This document shows, piece by piece, positions 21,181 through 32,723 of a stretch of 64,000 nt of DNA; the first letter of the stretch is position 1, and every line of letters begins with the position of its first letter. The stretch covers positions 310,001-374,000 of the forward strand of contig VFIW01000031.1 of the NCBI GenBank assembly GCA_006386115.1, in the 5' to 3' direction. The notes beneath the pieces were generated by a model. That model was given only the letters and a program-made list of their open reading frames with translations. It had not been told where the DNA came from and ran no database searches. The translations under genes and the position numbers were made by a program. The stretch comes from Globisporangium splendens. Lineage: Eukaryota; Oomycota; Peronosporomycetes; Pythiales; Pythiaceae.

Positions 21181-24100
21181 GGCACCCATGGTGCCTCAAC
21201 TCGCACTGTACTTGGTGGCAGTTCAGTGCGAGCAGGGGGAGATGGCTCAACTGTCTCTCCGGCGGAAGTACAGCGTGGAATACAAGGCACATCAACGTAT
21301 TCCGGCGATGGACTACCGTTGCGACCATATCAGCCCACAACCCAAGCTCGTCGTGACAACCACCGACCCAGAAGGCGCAGTGCGACAGTCAGTGCTCGCC
21401 ATGAGCTAACTGTTGGATTCCACACACAGAATGTGATGGGGTTCTCCAAATCCGACGCCAATCTGAACGCGTGGTTTTCACATTTTCGACAGACTGATGA
21501 CTCGGGATCATTGGACATTGTCTTTCTCCAAGAAACGCACGTCCTGGAGACCGAAGTGGCATCAATGCAATCCAGATTTCGTCGAAGTTGGGGTTTTCAG
21601 GAACCATCAGAAGAGTCGGATCCCAGACTCTCTCTCTGATCAGCTTCCACCGAGCGCAAAGGAGGAGTGGCGATCTTGTTGAATCCCTATTCGTGCATAC
21701 CTACACTGGCTCCATATAAGCAGGATCAGTGGAATGCGCACTGGATGGCAGCTACGGTGACGTTGCGTGGTGAAACGGTGTTACTTCTCAACATCTACGC
21801 TCCTTCTACCGTATTTGCAAGGGAAGCTTTCTACAGAGCACTATTAGGTCTCCTCTCGTCACATGGTGGACCCATTCTGTGCGGTGGAGACTTTAATTGC
21901 ACTCTCAACCAGATGGCAGACAGGTCTCACAACACCCACAACAAAGTGCACGAGTCCAGGGAATTGAAGAAACTGCTCCAGAAATTGGATCTTGTTGACA
22001 CCCTCGAGGATGATGCTCTTCGCGCCACGGACACACGAGACGTCAAAGCATTCCATCGACAGCATCACACCTACTACTATACACTGCCTTCAGGTGACAG
22101 TGCCAGCAGTAGGCTCGACCGATGGTACTGCAGCAATGACCATCTCGACTGGGTTCGCAGCGTCTACCAAAGCGTAGCTGGTCCGTTCTCCGATCACAAT
22201 GGAGTCACGATCCGAGTAGCTGCTCCTGACAAGGTGATCCAAAGCAAGAAACCTCGAGTTGTCTATCCACTTCCGAAGAATGCAGCGGCGCAGTATTGGA
22301 AAAGATTTCTTCGAAAAAGCTCATGATCAACTTGATGAATTACGTGGACGTTACTCTTCGCCTCGTGATTATGCTCTGGCCACAGCAAATTGGTGGGATG
22401 AAGCCAAGATCGCGCTCAGGATCGGGTACCTTGAAGCTAAAAAATCGTACTTCGCCAGATTGAATCAAGGATACAAGAAGAAAATCCAGAGGTTGCAACG
22501 ATGCCTCTCAGAATCGGAAGCGCAGATGCTCGATCACTCTGGTGGAGCGGCGGGTGATCAAAACGTGGAGTTGTCGCAAGAGTTTCTTACTACCGCCACG
22601 AGTATTCGTCGTGCCATTGCAGAATGCAAATCGAAGTGGCAGACTTCAAAACGGGACCGCATTTTTCGGGAGCACATGCATCATGAACGAAAAACGAGCA
22701 AATCCTTCTACAAGCGTATCTCGACCAAGTTCCTTGACAACACTATCTTCACACTCGGTGGCACAGCGACTTACGGACCCATGCGTTCACGAGAACTTGC
22801 TGACGACATGGGAGAAGGATGGAAATCAATCATGCAACAGGCGCCCACTCTGCAAACTGACATCGATCAAATCCTTGATCCAGGAACAGCTATTCCTCCG
22901 TCGGACAGATTAGGCTTCCTGCTCAAACCGATCAATTCGAGTGAAATTAAACAGGCTGTGAAGAAATGCAAGAGAGGCAAAGCTCACGGTCCTGACGAAC
23001 TCGGCAACGACTGGTACAGAGACCACTGTGACGAGATTACCGCCTATTCGAGCGACTTTTCAACTTGTGGATACCCGAATGCGTTCTACCAAGTTCGTTC
23101 AGTGAAGCCCATATTCACTGCATAAAAAAGTCCGTCTCTGCTGCATCGCCGCTGGACTACAGGCCAATCGCACTCCTCAACTCTGATTACAAAATATTCA
23201 CACGAATATTTGCAACCAGATTACGAACTGTGCTCCCTTGGCTTATCCATCACATGCAAGCTGGTTTCGTTCCAGGGCGAGCAATCCCGACTACGATCGA
23301 TGTGCTATTGGCTGCGCAACAGCGGGCCACGAGCGACCCCGCCATGTCCAAAGCGATCGCGTTGCTCCTTGATTTTGCTAAAGCCTATGATTCACTCGAT
23401 CGCAGCTTTCTGGCACAAGCGCTCCAGCATCTTGGATTCCCATTGAAGTTCGTACACTTAGTGAAGGTGTTACACTCTCAAACCACTTACAAGTTCATTG
23501 TCAACGGTTTCCTGTCGAAAAAGTACAACGTAACATCTGGAATTCGTCAAGGATGTCCGCTGGCCCCTCTTCTCTTCATCTTGGCGTTAGAGGTTCTTTA
23601 TCGGAAAATCGAAGCGAGTGACGAAATACACGGCGTTGAACTCCAGGCAGCAGGATGCGCAACTGAAGTCAGACTTGGAGGATACGCAGACGACACGACC
23701 ATTTATCTTAGCGATCCCAAGGATATTAGTGCCGTGTTTGCAATCCTGGACAAATATGGAGCAGCTTCTGGGCTTCGAGTCAATCGGCACAAATCTGCAG
23801 TATTACCGCTGAACAAGGAATATAGCTCCACCGAAGAGTCAGTCAGTGACATTCATGTGCTACAACGTGAGGAACATTGCCGCTACCTCGGCATCCAAGT
23901 CGGACAAACGCCTTCGAATGCAAGTAACTGGTCCAAGTGCATCCAAGCCTTACGTGTCAGACTTCGACTTGCGCGTCTCAAAACTCACTCTGTCGCCAAC
24001 GCGCAGCAATTGCCAGTGCCGTCATCATACCCAAAGTGCTTTACGTGGCCAGGCACTCCTGGCCCTCTACGGCTATTGTCAATCAGCTACACGGCCTAGT

Positions 24101-26502
24101 GAAACAATTTATCTGGGGCTCAAGGAATGGTAAGCCTGCGAAACCGTGGATGAAGGAAGAACAAGCTGAACTCAAAAAAATGAATGGAGGCTTGTCAGTA
24201 CCCAACATCAGAACTGAGCTGATGACGATGAGTGCCACAGCAGTCTCCAGATGGGCAATCACTACCTCTCACATCGATCAGGTCATCGGGGAAATCTTGC
24301 TGCACAACACAAGGGCTTCCTCGACGTACATCACGCCGCTCGATGCAATTCCAAGGCGGTCACTCCAGCTTCGTGATAACATGTGGACAACTGGCGCAGC
24401 ATTGTGTGCGTCGCTCCATTCTCGACCCTATGAGCCCAGAGAACGTGATAATGTACGTTGGTGTTACGAGCACTTCAAGTCGACAATTGTGCAGACTCAA
24501 TGGGACGGCGATGTGTTCCAGATCGACCTCAGCTCTAAAATGTCTGACAGGCTTCCAGGTATCATCGCTGAAGGACGAAAGCTACGCGGGACATTCTGTG
24601 CAGAATGGCTGCCATACATGACCTCGACTGCAGATGGGTGGCTTCTTGATCCCAACGGCTCCCCTTACAAGCTTGCTCACACATCATTATCAGTTGGAAC
24701 AGCACAACTGGGTGACATACTTCGATGGGAGTGGATAAGACAGGAGTGCTTAACTTCATCCCAACATGTGGAATCTCCGGATTCTCCCGGCCGTCTATTC
24801 GAGCGCTCGAGCGGTTATGTGCTACGTTGGTATCCAACTTCCCACAGCTTCTGTATCGACCACAGCAAACAAATGTGCTTCGGCTGTACAACGGGCAACG
24901 TCATTACAACCACGAATGGCATCTGCACACCAGTGAAGCAACTCTGACCCACGTCGACACGACCCTAGTCAAAGCTACGCATACAGTTCACTCCGCAATG
25001 GACTGTGACATCATGGCAACAAGAGACTTGAACGGGCAGAAGGTGTCGTTCCATGCACATCCACGTTTCACAAGAATCGTGCAACTATGGGGTGGCAACG
25101 GACGATACAATACGACCAGATCTTTCTATCGGCAACAAGTTGCAGCAACGAGGACACAAATTGGCAAAGATACTCGAGATGCAGCAGTCAACAAAGCTGT
25201 CCATACAGCAGGATCTCTGTGGCCAGGACTGCAATTAATCCAGTGGAGCGAATTACACAACATCCCAGGGATTACTGCTTATACAGCCCAGACTCTTCTC
25301 CGGCTGAAAGCCAACCGACTCTCCATGTGGAACTATGAGAAAGCTGATCTATCCTGCTCGAATCCCGAATGTTCCCAAGTTGTCCAATCTTCTGTTCAAC
25401 ATCTATTCTGGGAGTGTCCGAAAGCCAAACTGGTGTGGAACTACTTTTATGCGCTATGGGCGAAGATCGGAATCACTCCTGGTCACGACCCCGCAATCTG
25501 GATCTTCAGTTTGGATCTACCAGATACTCCAAGGCATGCATGGACCACGATCAAGAGACACATTATCGGACACAAGTGCTCCAATGAACATCTCCAAGAT
25601 CATCTCTATTCCGTCGCACACACGCTGTGGCGATATATGAGCGCGTCGCTCATACAAGCCATTTGGTGTGCGCATCTGCGACGCATGGATTCGGATCCAA
25701 TCGAATCGACTGCTGAGATGGCGATCATGATGACCAGATTAGAGGCAGGAATGCGAAACCTCACACGACTCGCTGAAGCGCAAGCTGGAGACTCGGACGG
25801 TCACACGGTTGCAGCAGTTCTCAAGGCATATGTCGACTGCTTTCTCAGCCAAACCGACGCCGTCCCCTTGACTCCAAGTGATACTCGCGGCGTTTACCTG
25901 TTGTTTTTCGATGGTGGATCACGCGGCAATCCAGGACCAGGAGGGACTGGATCCATTATCGTGCGTGTCCATAAGGACTCGCACACAGCCAGTTTAATCT
26001 GGGCCGCGAGCATGGCGTATAGCAGGAAGGACACGACCAACAACTTTGCCGAGTACTGGGGTCTCATACAAGGACTCCGAGAAGCCCAACGCAGTCACTT
26101 CGAACCGTTGTACGTGATTGGAGACAGTGCGCTCATTATCTCCCAACAGCGAATGCATCGGTCCCCTCGACAGCACCGATTGGCACGTTTATACCAGACA
26201 AGTCGACGACTCGCGGATTGCATCGACATCCGAGGATGGTACCATCACTACCGTGCTTCAACAAGATGGCGGACTCAGCCGCCAACCTAGCCATGGACAC
26301 CAGAACCTCAACGCAGGTTCACTTCCCAACTCAAAGAGCTGCTTTCAACAATCTCACCCAGGATCTTGACAACGACGTCATGCATTGGCTTATGCGAAGT
26401 TCGGAAGACCCAAGGTCATTGGACAACACAAGGCAGCCTCACATAGGACCAAGAGAACATGCCATCCTGGTCAAAGATTATTTAGCATTAGAAGTGATCT
26501 AG
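21181..26502 (+). pseudogene. LINE-B ORF2: endonuclease, RT, RNase H, multiply broken
   Basis: Endonuclease (about 21450-22220): LQETHV, LNIYAP, GGDFNCTL, SSRLDRWYC and SDHNGV. RT (about 22960-23830): SPLDYRPIALLNSDYKI, LDFAKAYDSLDR, SGIRQGCPLAP and GGYADDTTIYL. RNase H (about 25895-26290): FFDGGSRGNPGPGG, NFAEYWGL and VIGDSALI. Lesions: TGG to TGA at 21637-21639; frame changes between about 22290-22320 and 23045-23080; single-base losses relative to sister copies near 23997, 24738, 26255 and 26488. Most are one-base deletions in short runs, compatible with decay or with long-read error. Confidence 0.85.
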
Positions 26503-26620
26503 TGCAATCCGCGCTGTAGACACATTTACACTCCTGTATGAAATTCGCAATGAAGATTAGGTAGGAGAATGGATATTGTAGGTCACGATGATGAACCTAA
26601 ATATACCTCACCTTATAAAG

Positions 26621-26635
26621 ATGTTTGCTTTTCAA
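26621..26635. repeat. Third copy of the LINE target repeat ATGTTTGCTTTTCAA
   Basis: Identical to 17573-17587 and, except for the last base, to 17472-17485. It marks the right end of LINE-B. Confidence 0.9.
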
Positions 26636-28096
26636 CTGCGTCGGTGATCCATGACTCGAGCGAGCGACTTTGATCGAACCCTGCTAACCAAAGAATAAGT
26701 TCCCAATATTTGTGCTCGTTTGTTCATTACTGTACTGGTATTACCTTCGCACAGGTTCAAAGAAGAGAGCACCTGCAAACTAAGGAGTTGGTGACCACAA
26801 GACTTTCGAAGCCTGCTACCACGATCTGCTCCCTGCTTGCGAGACACAAAAAGATGCACGACATCGTATACGAGGGATGACACGTTGAAATTTTTCTCGT
26901 GCTCAGGTTGCAGACCTGAATCCTGTTGTTCGGTTTGCTAAGTCTTCGCGACGTACCAGCTCAAGAGCGTATGCAGGTGACAATCTTTTCCGATAAAGAT
27001 GCACAACCAGAACAACGAAAATGGACTCGGAACCTGCGGTGCACTCGATGCGCACGCGAAAAGAGCTAAGAATGGCAATGTCACTGCTCGCCACATTGTG
27101 TGTCGTGGAGGAGGGCAACGAAATGGCCAGGATCAATGCACCAGACAGATCCAGTTTTTTGCGCCTTAAAACAGCGAGCAACGTATCCCTGAGTGCTGGC
27201 TCGGCGAATTTTCGGTCTACTTATCTGGAGTGCTCTGAATAGCATACGGAAAAGCAATGAACGAGCATTGAGAGCACGATATACAACAGTACAAAATGGG
27301 TGTGCACTTGAAAAGGATTAGCCAAGTGGGACTCTCGCAGCTCCTTTCAAAGAGGCTTGCGACAAAAGCAACGAAGAGTAACGAAATGCTTAAACCAGTT
27401 CAATTGACACAATACCGTCGATTCTCCTCATCGCCTGGGTTCCTGCTCGAACAAACCATTTCTTCCTCGTCCCTTCCATTTCTTGTGTGGACTTGGTTGT
27501 AAATGTTTGCAAGAAGAAATGCATCAGAGATCGATTTTTCATTGCCGACGCCATTTGCATCATTGCATTCAACCGCATTTGCAACATTTACCCTGCGTTC
27601 CCGGGACAGCAGCGAGCTCCTTTATTAAACTGTTGCATGGTCGCACCGTGTTCCCCGCAGCAAGCGCATACAAGGAATTAACTCCCTCACAGAGACTTTA
27701 CATGAAAAAGAAACTCTGGAAATGCTATTGCTTGACCGACTTGCCACTGCGGATCCATGGCTGTTGTACTTTAGTAGCAAACACCGTTTAGCTATGGATT
27801 CTGTTGGCGCTTGCGACGAAAGGCGTTCATGTGAATGCATTTTTCGTATGTGACTCGTCGTGCAGAGAGGACACTGCTCGCGATAGTCGCAACTGCAGCT
27901 ATTAGATGTGGACCCTCTCAAGAAAATGTTACACTGAGTGATGGTACTATCATGAGTGTTGGACAAATGCACCATCACTCTTCATTGTACCGATCACAAA
28001 CCGGTTTATCACGGTATCATTGATGCCGGTACAAAGACCGGTATCTCGTTTGCTGATCAAGTCTCAGAGTGACACAAACAAACCAAAAAAGGCGCG
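26636..28096. other. Intergenic stretch upstream of the ankyrin gene
   Basis: About 1.46 kb with only short overlapping frames, none recognisable. Before the ankyrin gene there are several CCGGT-containing half-palindromes (28000-28050). No convincing Inr/FPR motif was seen. Confidence 0.45.
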
Positions 28097-30313
28097 ATGA
28101 AGAGCGCATTGGTGGGGCCAACGCGGCGAGCGTCGCGGTCCGACACGATTCTGCTGCGCATCGCGTGTCAGCACGGCGACCTTCCTAAGCTGCGCGAGCT
28201 GCTCAAGCGCGGCGTGCCCGTGGATACACTCCTGGACGACGGCGCGACGCCTCTACTGGTGGCTGCGCAACGCGGACGCGATGACATCGTGGCGGAGCTC
28301 CTGAGCTGGCGGGCGGACACGTTTTTCCGACGCGAGACCGACCTCGTGACGCCGCTGATCGCTGCGTTCAATAGCGCCAATGCCAATGGCGTGGCGCTCA
28401 TTCTCGACCACCGAGCGAAGCTGCAGCCGAATGAACCGGTCGAGGTTGGGCTGTACTTTGTGGAGAAGGAGGAGACGACGACCGTGATCGCCGAAGTAAT
28501 TGATCGATGCACCCGTGATCAAGACGACAATCGAGGAGCCACGCCACTGCGTATTGCGCTTGCGAAAGACCATTTGCAGGTGCTGAACGTGCTATTGGAT
28601 CGACAGAATGCAGTACAGTGGACTCCGTTGGCATTTGAAGTGGCGCTGTTTATCGCCGCACAAGCTGGTCATACCGAGTGTGTCGTGAAATTGCTACAAC
28701 GCGGAGCACGTACCAATTTCAGATCCGAAGCTGGCGTGACGCCGCTATTGGTCGCGCTTATTCATGGAAATGCCGACATTGTGGCTGTCCTCTTGGATCG
28801 TCAAGGATCGAGACGCGACGGTGGTGAACATTCGTGGATATTGGAGATCGAGCTCTTTTTCCAGACGTTTGGTATGCCCGCGCAGATTGTTGCTAAGGTT
28901 CGCGAACGTGGTGAGAGCCTGGGGAAAGAATCCTGTCCAGAGCTGGAAGTCCCTCTTGATGAGGTGCATCTCGATGCTCTAGAGGTACTTCTCGACCAAG
29001 AAGTGAGCGTGCAATGTAGCGAATCGTCTCGCGACGTGGGTTTGTTCTTCGCATCACAATTTGGTAACGCGGGCCTTGTCCACAAATTGATCGACCAAGG
29101 TGCAACGCTGACAGCGAAAGGCGCAGGCAGCGCAGTGAATGCATTCGTGGTTGCGTGTGCAAAAGGGTACGAAGAAGTCGTGGCGGCGTTTCTTAGCCAT
29201 GGGCTAGTGACAACACAAACTGCACTACAGTGGCCTTTATGCGTCGCAGCTGGAAATGGTCACGTCGAAATCGTAAGAATGCTGCTGGATCGAGGCGCAG
29301 ACCCAAGCGCAAAAAGTGAAAACGACATGACTCCACTGAAAGCCTCCTCAATGAACGATCACACCGACGTGGTGACTTTACTGCTGGATCGAGGAGCAGT
29401 CGTGGACTGGCAAGGTGAATCGTGGGAATCCATCCTCTATATCGCAGCTCAGGTTGGTCATGCCCGAGTAGTTGCTGAGTTTCTGGATCGAGGTGGTCCA
29501 GTTGATTTCCAAGTCGATAGTGATGCGACGCTGCTTCATACTGCAGCCTTGTCGGGTCGTCGTGAAATCGTATCACTTTTGCTTGAGCGAGGCGCATTCG
29601 TCGATTTTGCAGACGTTTCTAGTGGAGTGACAGCGCTGATGATCGCAGCTCAGAACGGCCACGAAGATGTCGTAGCGACATTGCTGAGCTTTGGGGCCAA
29701 GGTTGATCTGCTGGAGAAGGAAAACGGCGTGAACGCGCTACTGATGGCGGCTCAAAATGGCCACACCAACATTGTTCGGATCTTGCTGGAGCATGGAGCA
29801 GACGCGAAAGCGAAAAGGAAAGATGGCGTGGCGGCTTTGGTCCTTGCAGCTTCTCACGGCGACGTAGAGATTGTGAATCTCTTGCTTGGTAAATCGGATC
29901 AAACGAACTGGCGAGATGAGTCCCCGGAAGTCGCACTGTTTTATGCCGCTCACGCTGGTCACACTTCGGTCGTAAATGCGTTGCTTACTCGAGGCGTGAA
30001 CGCAAGTCTCGCGAATTCACAAGGGCTGACTCCGTTGCTGGCTGCCGCACAGCAAGGCCACACGAGTATCGTGGTCATGCTCCTCGACAAGGGGGTTGAC
30101 TTTTCAAAGTTTATGCGGGAGGAGGCACTTCTTGCAGCTATTCGCAGTGGGCATATCGAAGTCGTGGCGCAGTTAGTGGATCGAGGAGTCGATCTCAGTT
30201 ACGCGAATGAAGGGGGAGAAACAGCGTTACAGATCGCAGAAGCTCGCGGTTTTAGTGACATCGCCACCATAATACGGCATTGCGGAGCCTTGGCAGGAGG
30301 ATCCAGTGGGTAA
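28097..30313 (+). CDS. Ankyrin-repeat protein, 738 residues
   Basis: Single uninterrupted frame from ATG (preceded by AAAAAAGGCGCG) built almost wholly of ankyrin repeats: roughly 18-20 units of about 33 residues, of the form GxTPLLxAAQxGHxxIVxxLLxxGA. The best are between residues about 470 and 680. Some units carry longer, degenerate inserts between residues about 140-340. There is no signal peptide, membrane segment or catalytic domain. Ankyrin arrays mediate protein-protein contact; the partner is unknown. Oomycete genomes carry many such intronless arrays, and a decayed relative lies at 53.6-54.5 kb in this window. Confidence 0.9.
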   Translation: MKSALVGPTRRASRSDTILLRIACQHGDLPKLRELLKRGVPVDTLLDDGATPLLVAAQRGRDDIVAELLSWRADTFFRRETDLVTPLIAAFNSANANGVALILDHRAKLQPNEPVEVGLYFVEKEETTTVIAEVIDRCTRDQDDNRGATPLRIALAKDHLQVLNVLLDRQNAVQWTPLAFEVALFIAAQAGHTECVVKLLQRGARTNFRSEAGVTPLLVALIHGNADIVAVLLDRQGSRRDGGEHSWILEIELFFQTFGMPAQIVAKVRERGESLGKESCPELEVPLDEVHLDALEVLLDQEVSVQCSESSRDVGLFFASQFGNAGLVHKLIDQGATLTAKGAGSAVNAFVVACAKGYEEVVAAFLSHGLVTTQTALQWPLCVAAGNGHVEIVRMLLDRGADPSAKSENDMTPLKASSMNDHTDVVTLLLDRGAVVDWQGESWESILYIAAQVGHARVVAEFLDRGGPVDFQVDSDATLLHTAALSGRREIVSLLLERGAFVDFADVSSGVTALMIAAQNGHEDVVATLLSFGAKVDLLEKENGVNALLMAAQNGHTNIVRILLEHGADAKAKRKDGVAALVLAASHGDVEIVNLLLGKSDQTNWRDESPEVALFYAAHAGHTSVVNALLTRGVNASLANSQGLTPLLAAAQQGHTSIVVMLLDKGVDFSKFMREEALLAAIRSGHIEVVAQLVDRGVDLSYANEGGETALQIAEARGFSDIATIIRHCGALAGGSSG

Positions 30314-30445
30314 AGAGTAGCTTCTTGCATTTGCTTGCAGTTGGCAGTGCCACATAGAGGCAATTTTTGCAGTCGTCATAAATCGAAAGTAATAGACTAG
30401 TTTCTGTCGATGTTTAATGGACAGGATCGCCAAATTTTGTAAAAT

Positions 30446-32010
30446 TCATCTGCGAGGATACCACACTTGGTCACTGAACGGTTCCCGGACCTCGGGTCGT
30501 GAGTTGTGGCCGAGCTGCCTCAACTGCGTGTCGACGACTTCCAGATTGTGTTCGTAAGCTTCTCCCCGACTCGCAAACCAGTTCATGAAGCGTGAGCTCA
30601 AGCGAACGTGCTGCTCAAGCGAGTCGCATTGAACAATCAAACTCTCTACCTCAGCCAGCACTTTGTCGAGATCTTCGCAATACGCCTTCTCATCGAGCTC
30701 TTCTCGAATTGCATCGAGTCGCCGTGTCGTCTCTTTGGCATGCGCTCGTTCACTGAGCAATGCCTGCACACCACCACCAACAGAAGGCTGTTTGTGCTCC
30801 CATTTGAAACTACCGGTCAGAATGCAAGCATTGACACACACCTGGAAGCTGTCTCGCTGTTGTTTGAGTTGCTCAGCAAACGCAGTCGCGACAGAATGGA
30901 ATTTTCCTGAGAGAGTGCGTTGAGCTGCTTCATTTGTACTCGCTTTCGTGGACAAATCACCAACCATGGCATCGATCTGCCGTAGTTTCGTCGAATGATC
31001 GGCCAGTTGATGCGCAGCTTGGTCGTTGACAAACATTTCGACTCTTCTCGTTTGCATTTCGGTCGTCTTCACACGCACTTGGACACGATCAAACGCCTCG
31101 TCGTGTGCTCTCAAGCGTGCCTCATCGGTGCGCAGTGCAGTAGAAATCTCTTGTAGCTTTGCATCGAAAGCCGCCGTTTTTGCGAATAGCTGTTCGCTTT
31201 TAGGAGCAAACGCGTTGATCTTTACCACAAGCGCGTCCATCCGAGAAGCTTCTGACTACAGTGCAAGGATTCGTTTTTGAAGCAATTGCTTCGTGAGAAT
31301 GTCAGTCGAGTGATTGACCAAGTTGCAACAACAATGTAGGCTCACCTTTTCCACTTTGGAGTCGAGCCGTCGATCTAAGGTTGACAGCCGGTCGTGGAGT
31401 AATTGCTGGTCGCTCAGTAAGCTAGACATAGCGCACCGAAGTCCACATTCACTTGATGTCTGCTGTCAAGCCATTCATTTAGTCAGCTAGACCACCCACC
31501 AACCTGTTCACCAGCTCAAAGCTTGCTGCTTCCGTTCGAACCTGTCCTTCGCAACAGCAGCCGTAAATCCACATGCCGTCAGAAAACGCGCCAGCATCCA
31601 ACCAACATACGTATAGAGAACAGCACCTGAAAGATCATCTTTGTGGTTTTCTGCTCCAATCTGACGGTATCACTCTGCATCGCTTTGCGTTCCTGCACAG
31701 CTTGAAGCACTGCTTTCTCTAGCTTTGCCAAGCACGCATCGACGGCGCTATTGTGCTGCTCGATTGCCGCAACGCGATTCTCGACGTGGGTCAAGCGCTG
31801 GTCCAGATGGCTCAACTTGGTATCGATGCCGGACACGACTTGCGCTTCTCGGACCTGCTGGAGCGCCGTGAGGTTGCACAGCTGCTCGTCCAAGCGCTGC
31901 ACGTGCTGCGCCTGCTGGTTGAGAAAGTCCACGAGGCGCTGGTACGTTGCCTCGGCGGCCTGCGCATTGAACAAGTCGCCCACGCGCAGCGCGCTGCTGC
32001 TGACGCTCAT
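30446..32010 (-). CDS. Multi-exon coiled-coil protein of unknown function
   Basis: Proposed exons on the minus strand: 32010-31627, a 30-nt microexon 31541-31512 (tentative), 31459-31346, 31255-30842 and 30763-30446. All junctions are GT-AG and phase 0, giving about 419 residues starting MSVSSSALRVGDLF. The sequence is almost entirely heptad-like Leu/Gln/Glu/Lys/Arg-rich coiled coil (RLDEQLCNLTALQQV, KLSHLDQRLTHVENR). No catalytic motif or known domain is recognised. The 78-nt intron at 30764-30841 is a multiple of three and could be retained in frame. A structural or cytoskeletal role is only inference. It ends tail-to-tail with the ankyrin gene. Confidence 0.65.
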
Positions 32011-32125
32011 GGCACTGACGACAGGCAATGATGGTGCTTGGAAACTGGATCATGCCTGTCAAAGCGACAGAAAGATACAAACAGTGGACTCTAATTGGTC
32101 AAAAGTAGGGCTACACAGATGACCA

Positions 32126-32723
32126 TCACTTCACTCCCAGGAGGGATGTCATGCGGTGCAACGAACGTCGGATCTGATAAAATGGCTTTTTTCTGGGATG
32201 CCTCCTGCTCCATTGTGCGATCTTTCCGATGGTTTTGAGTGGCTCATTGTCGTTCATGATGCCAATGTAGCGCCAAGTTGCTAGTGCAGTGGTCGGCGGT
32301 ATTGAAACTATGGTCCATGTCTGTCTTTGGAACAAGCAAATCTGCCCAACAATACGGTTGATTGGTGGATTGATGACACCGTGTGGTCACAATCCATCAT
32401 GCCGTTAATGTTCAGAAGGCAAGACGGAGGGAAGACCCTGATGGAAGATGCCCCTGATTTACGTGGAGAAGCGCCACAGGTGGTGGATCAACAGCCCCAT
32501 CGCGAGCATGTCCCCCTCCCTCTGATGATTCGAGCGCGAGGAAAGATCTTTCTTTCCCAAAAGCGGCACGAGTGTTGGTCTTCCAAGTGCATGATAGATC
32601 CCGACAGCTCATTTCCCAAAAGCGGTCTCAGAGCAGAAGACGTCGCGCAAAGAGAGCACTCGGTTTGGTTTCCGTGTAGCAAGATCTTCCGAGCGTACGC
32701 GGACGGCTCGATAACCACAGAAG
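32126..32723. promoter_or_regulatory. Intergenic/5' region of the giant GTPase gene with Inr-like motif at 32607-32622
   Basis: GCTCATTTCCCAAAAG at 32607-32622 matches the first 12-13 positions of the oomycete core promoter consensus GCTCATTYYNCAWTTT and lies 102-117 nt before the ATG at 32724. A related TTTCCCAAAAGCGG string occurs about 40 bp earlier. The remainder holds no gene I recognise. Confidence 0.55.

Larger units (their letters stand above)
17588..26620 (+). mobile_element. LINE-B: 9-kb APE/RT/RNase H non-LTR retrotransposon, degenerate
   Basis: Order: ORF1 (zinc knuckle), ORF2 with endonuclease, RT, zf-RVT-like Cys/His cluster and RNase H, then a 3' UTR ending CCTTATAAAG. The 5' end is truncated inside ORF1 relative to LINE-A. 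It is flanked by ATGTTTGCTTTTCAA at 17573-17587 and 26621-26635, a 15-bp target-site duplication. An RNase H after the RT suggests an I/Tad/R1-like or related clade; the exact clade is not decided. At least two nonsense changes and several one-base frameshifts make it non-autonomous. Confidence 0.92.
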
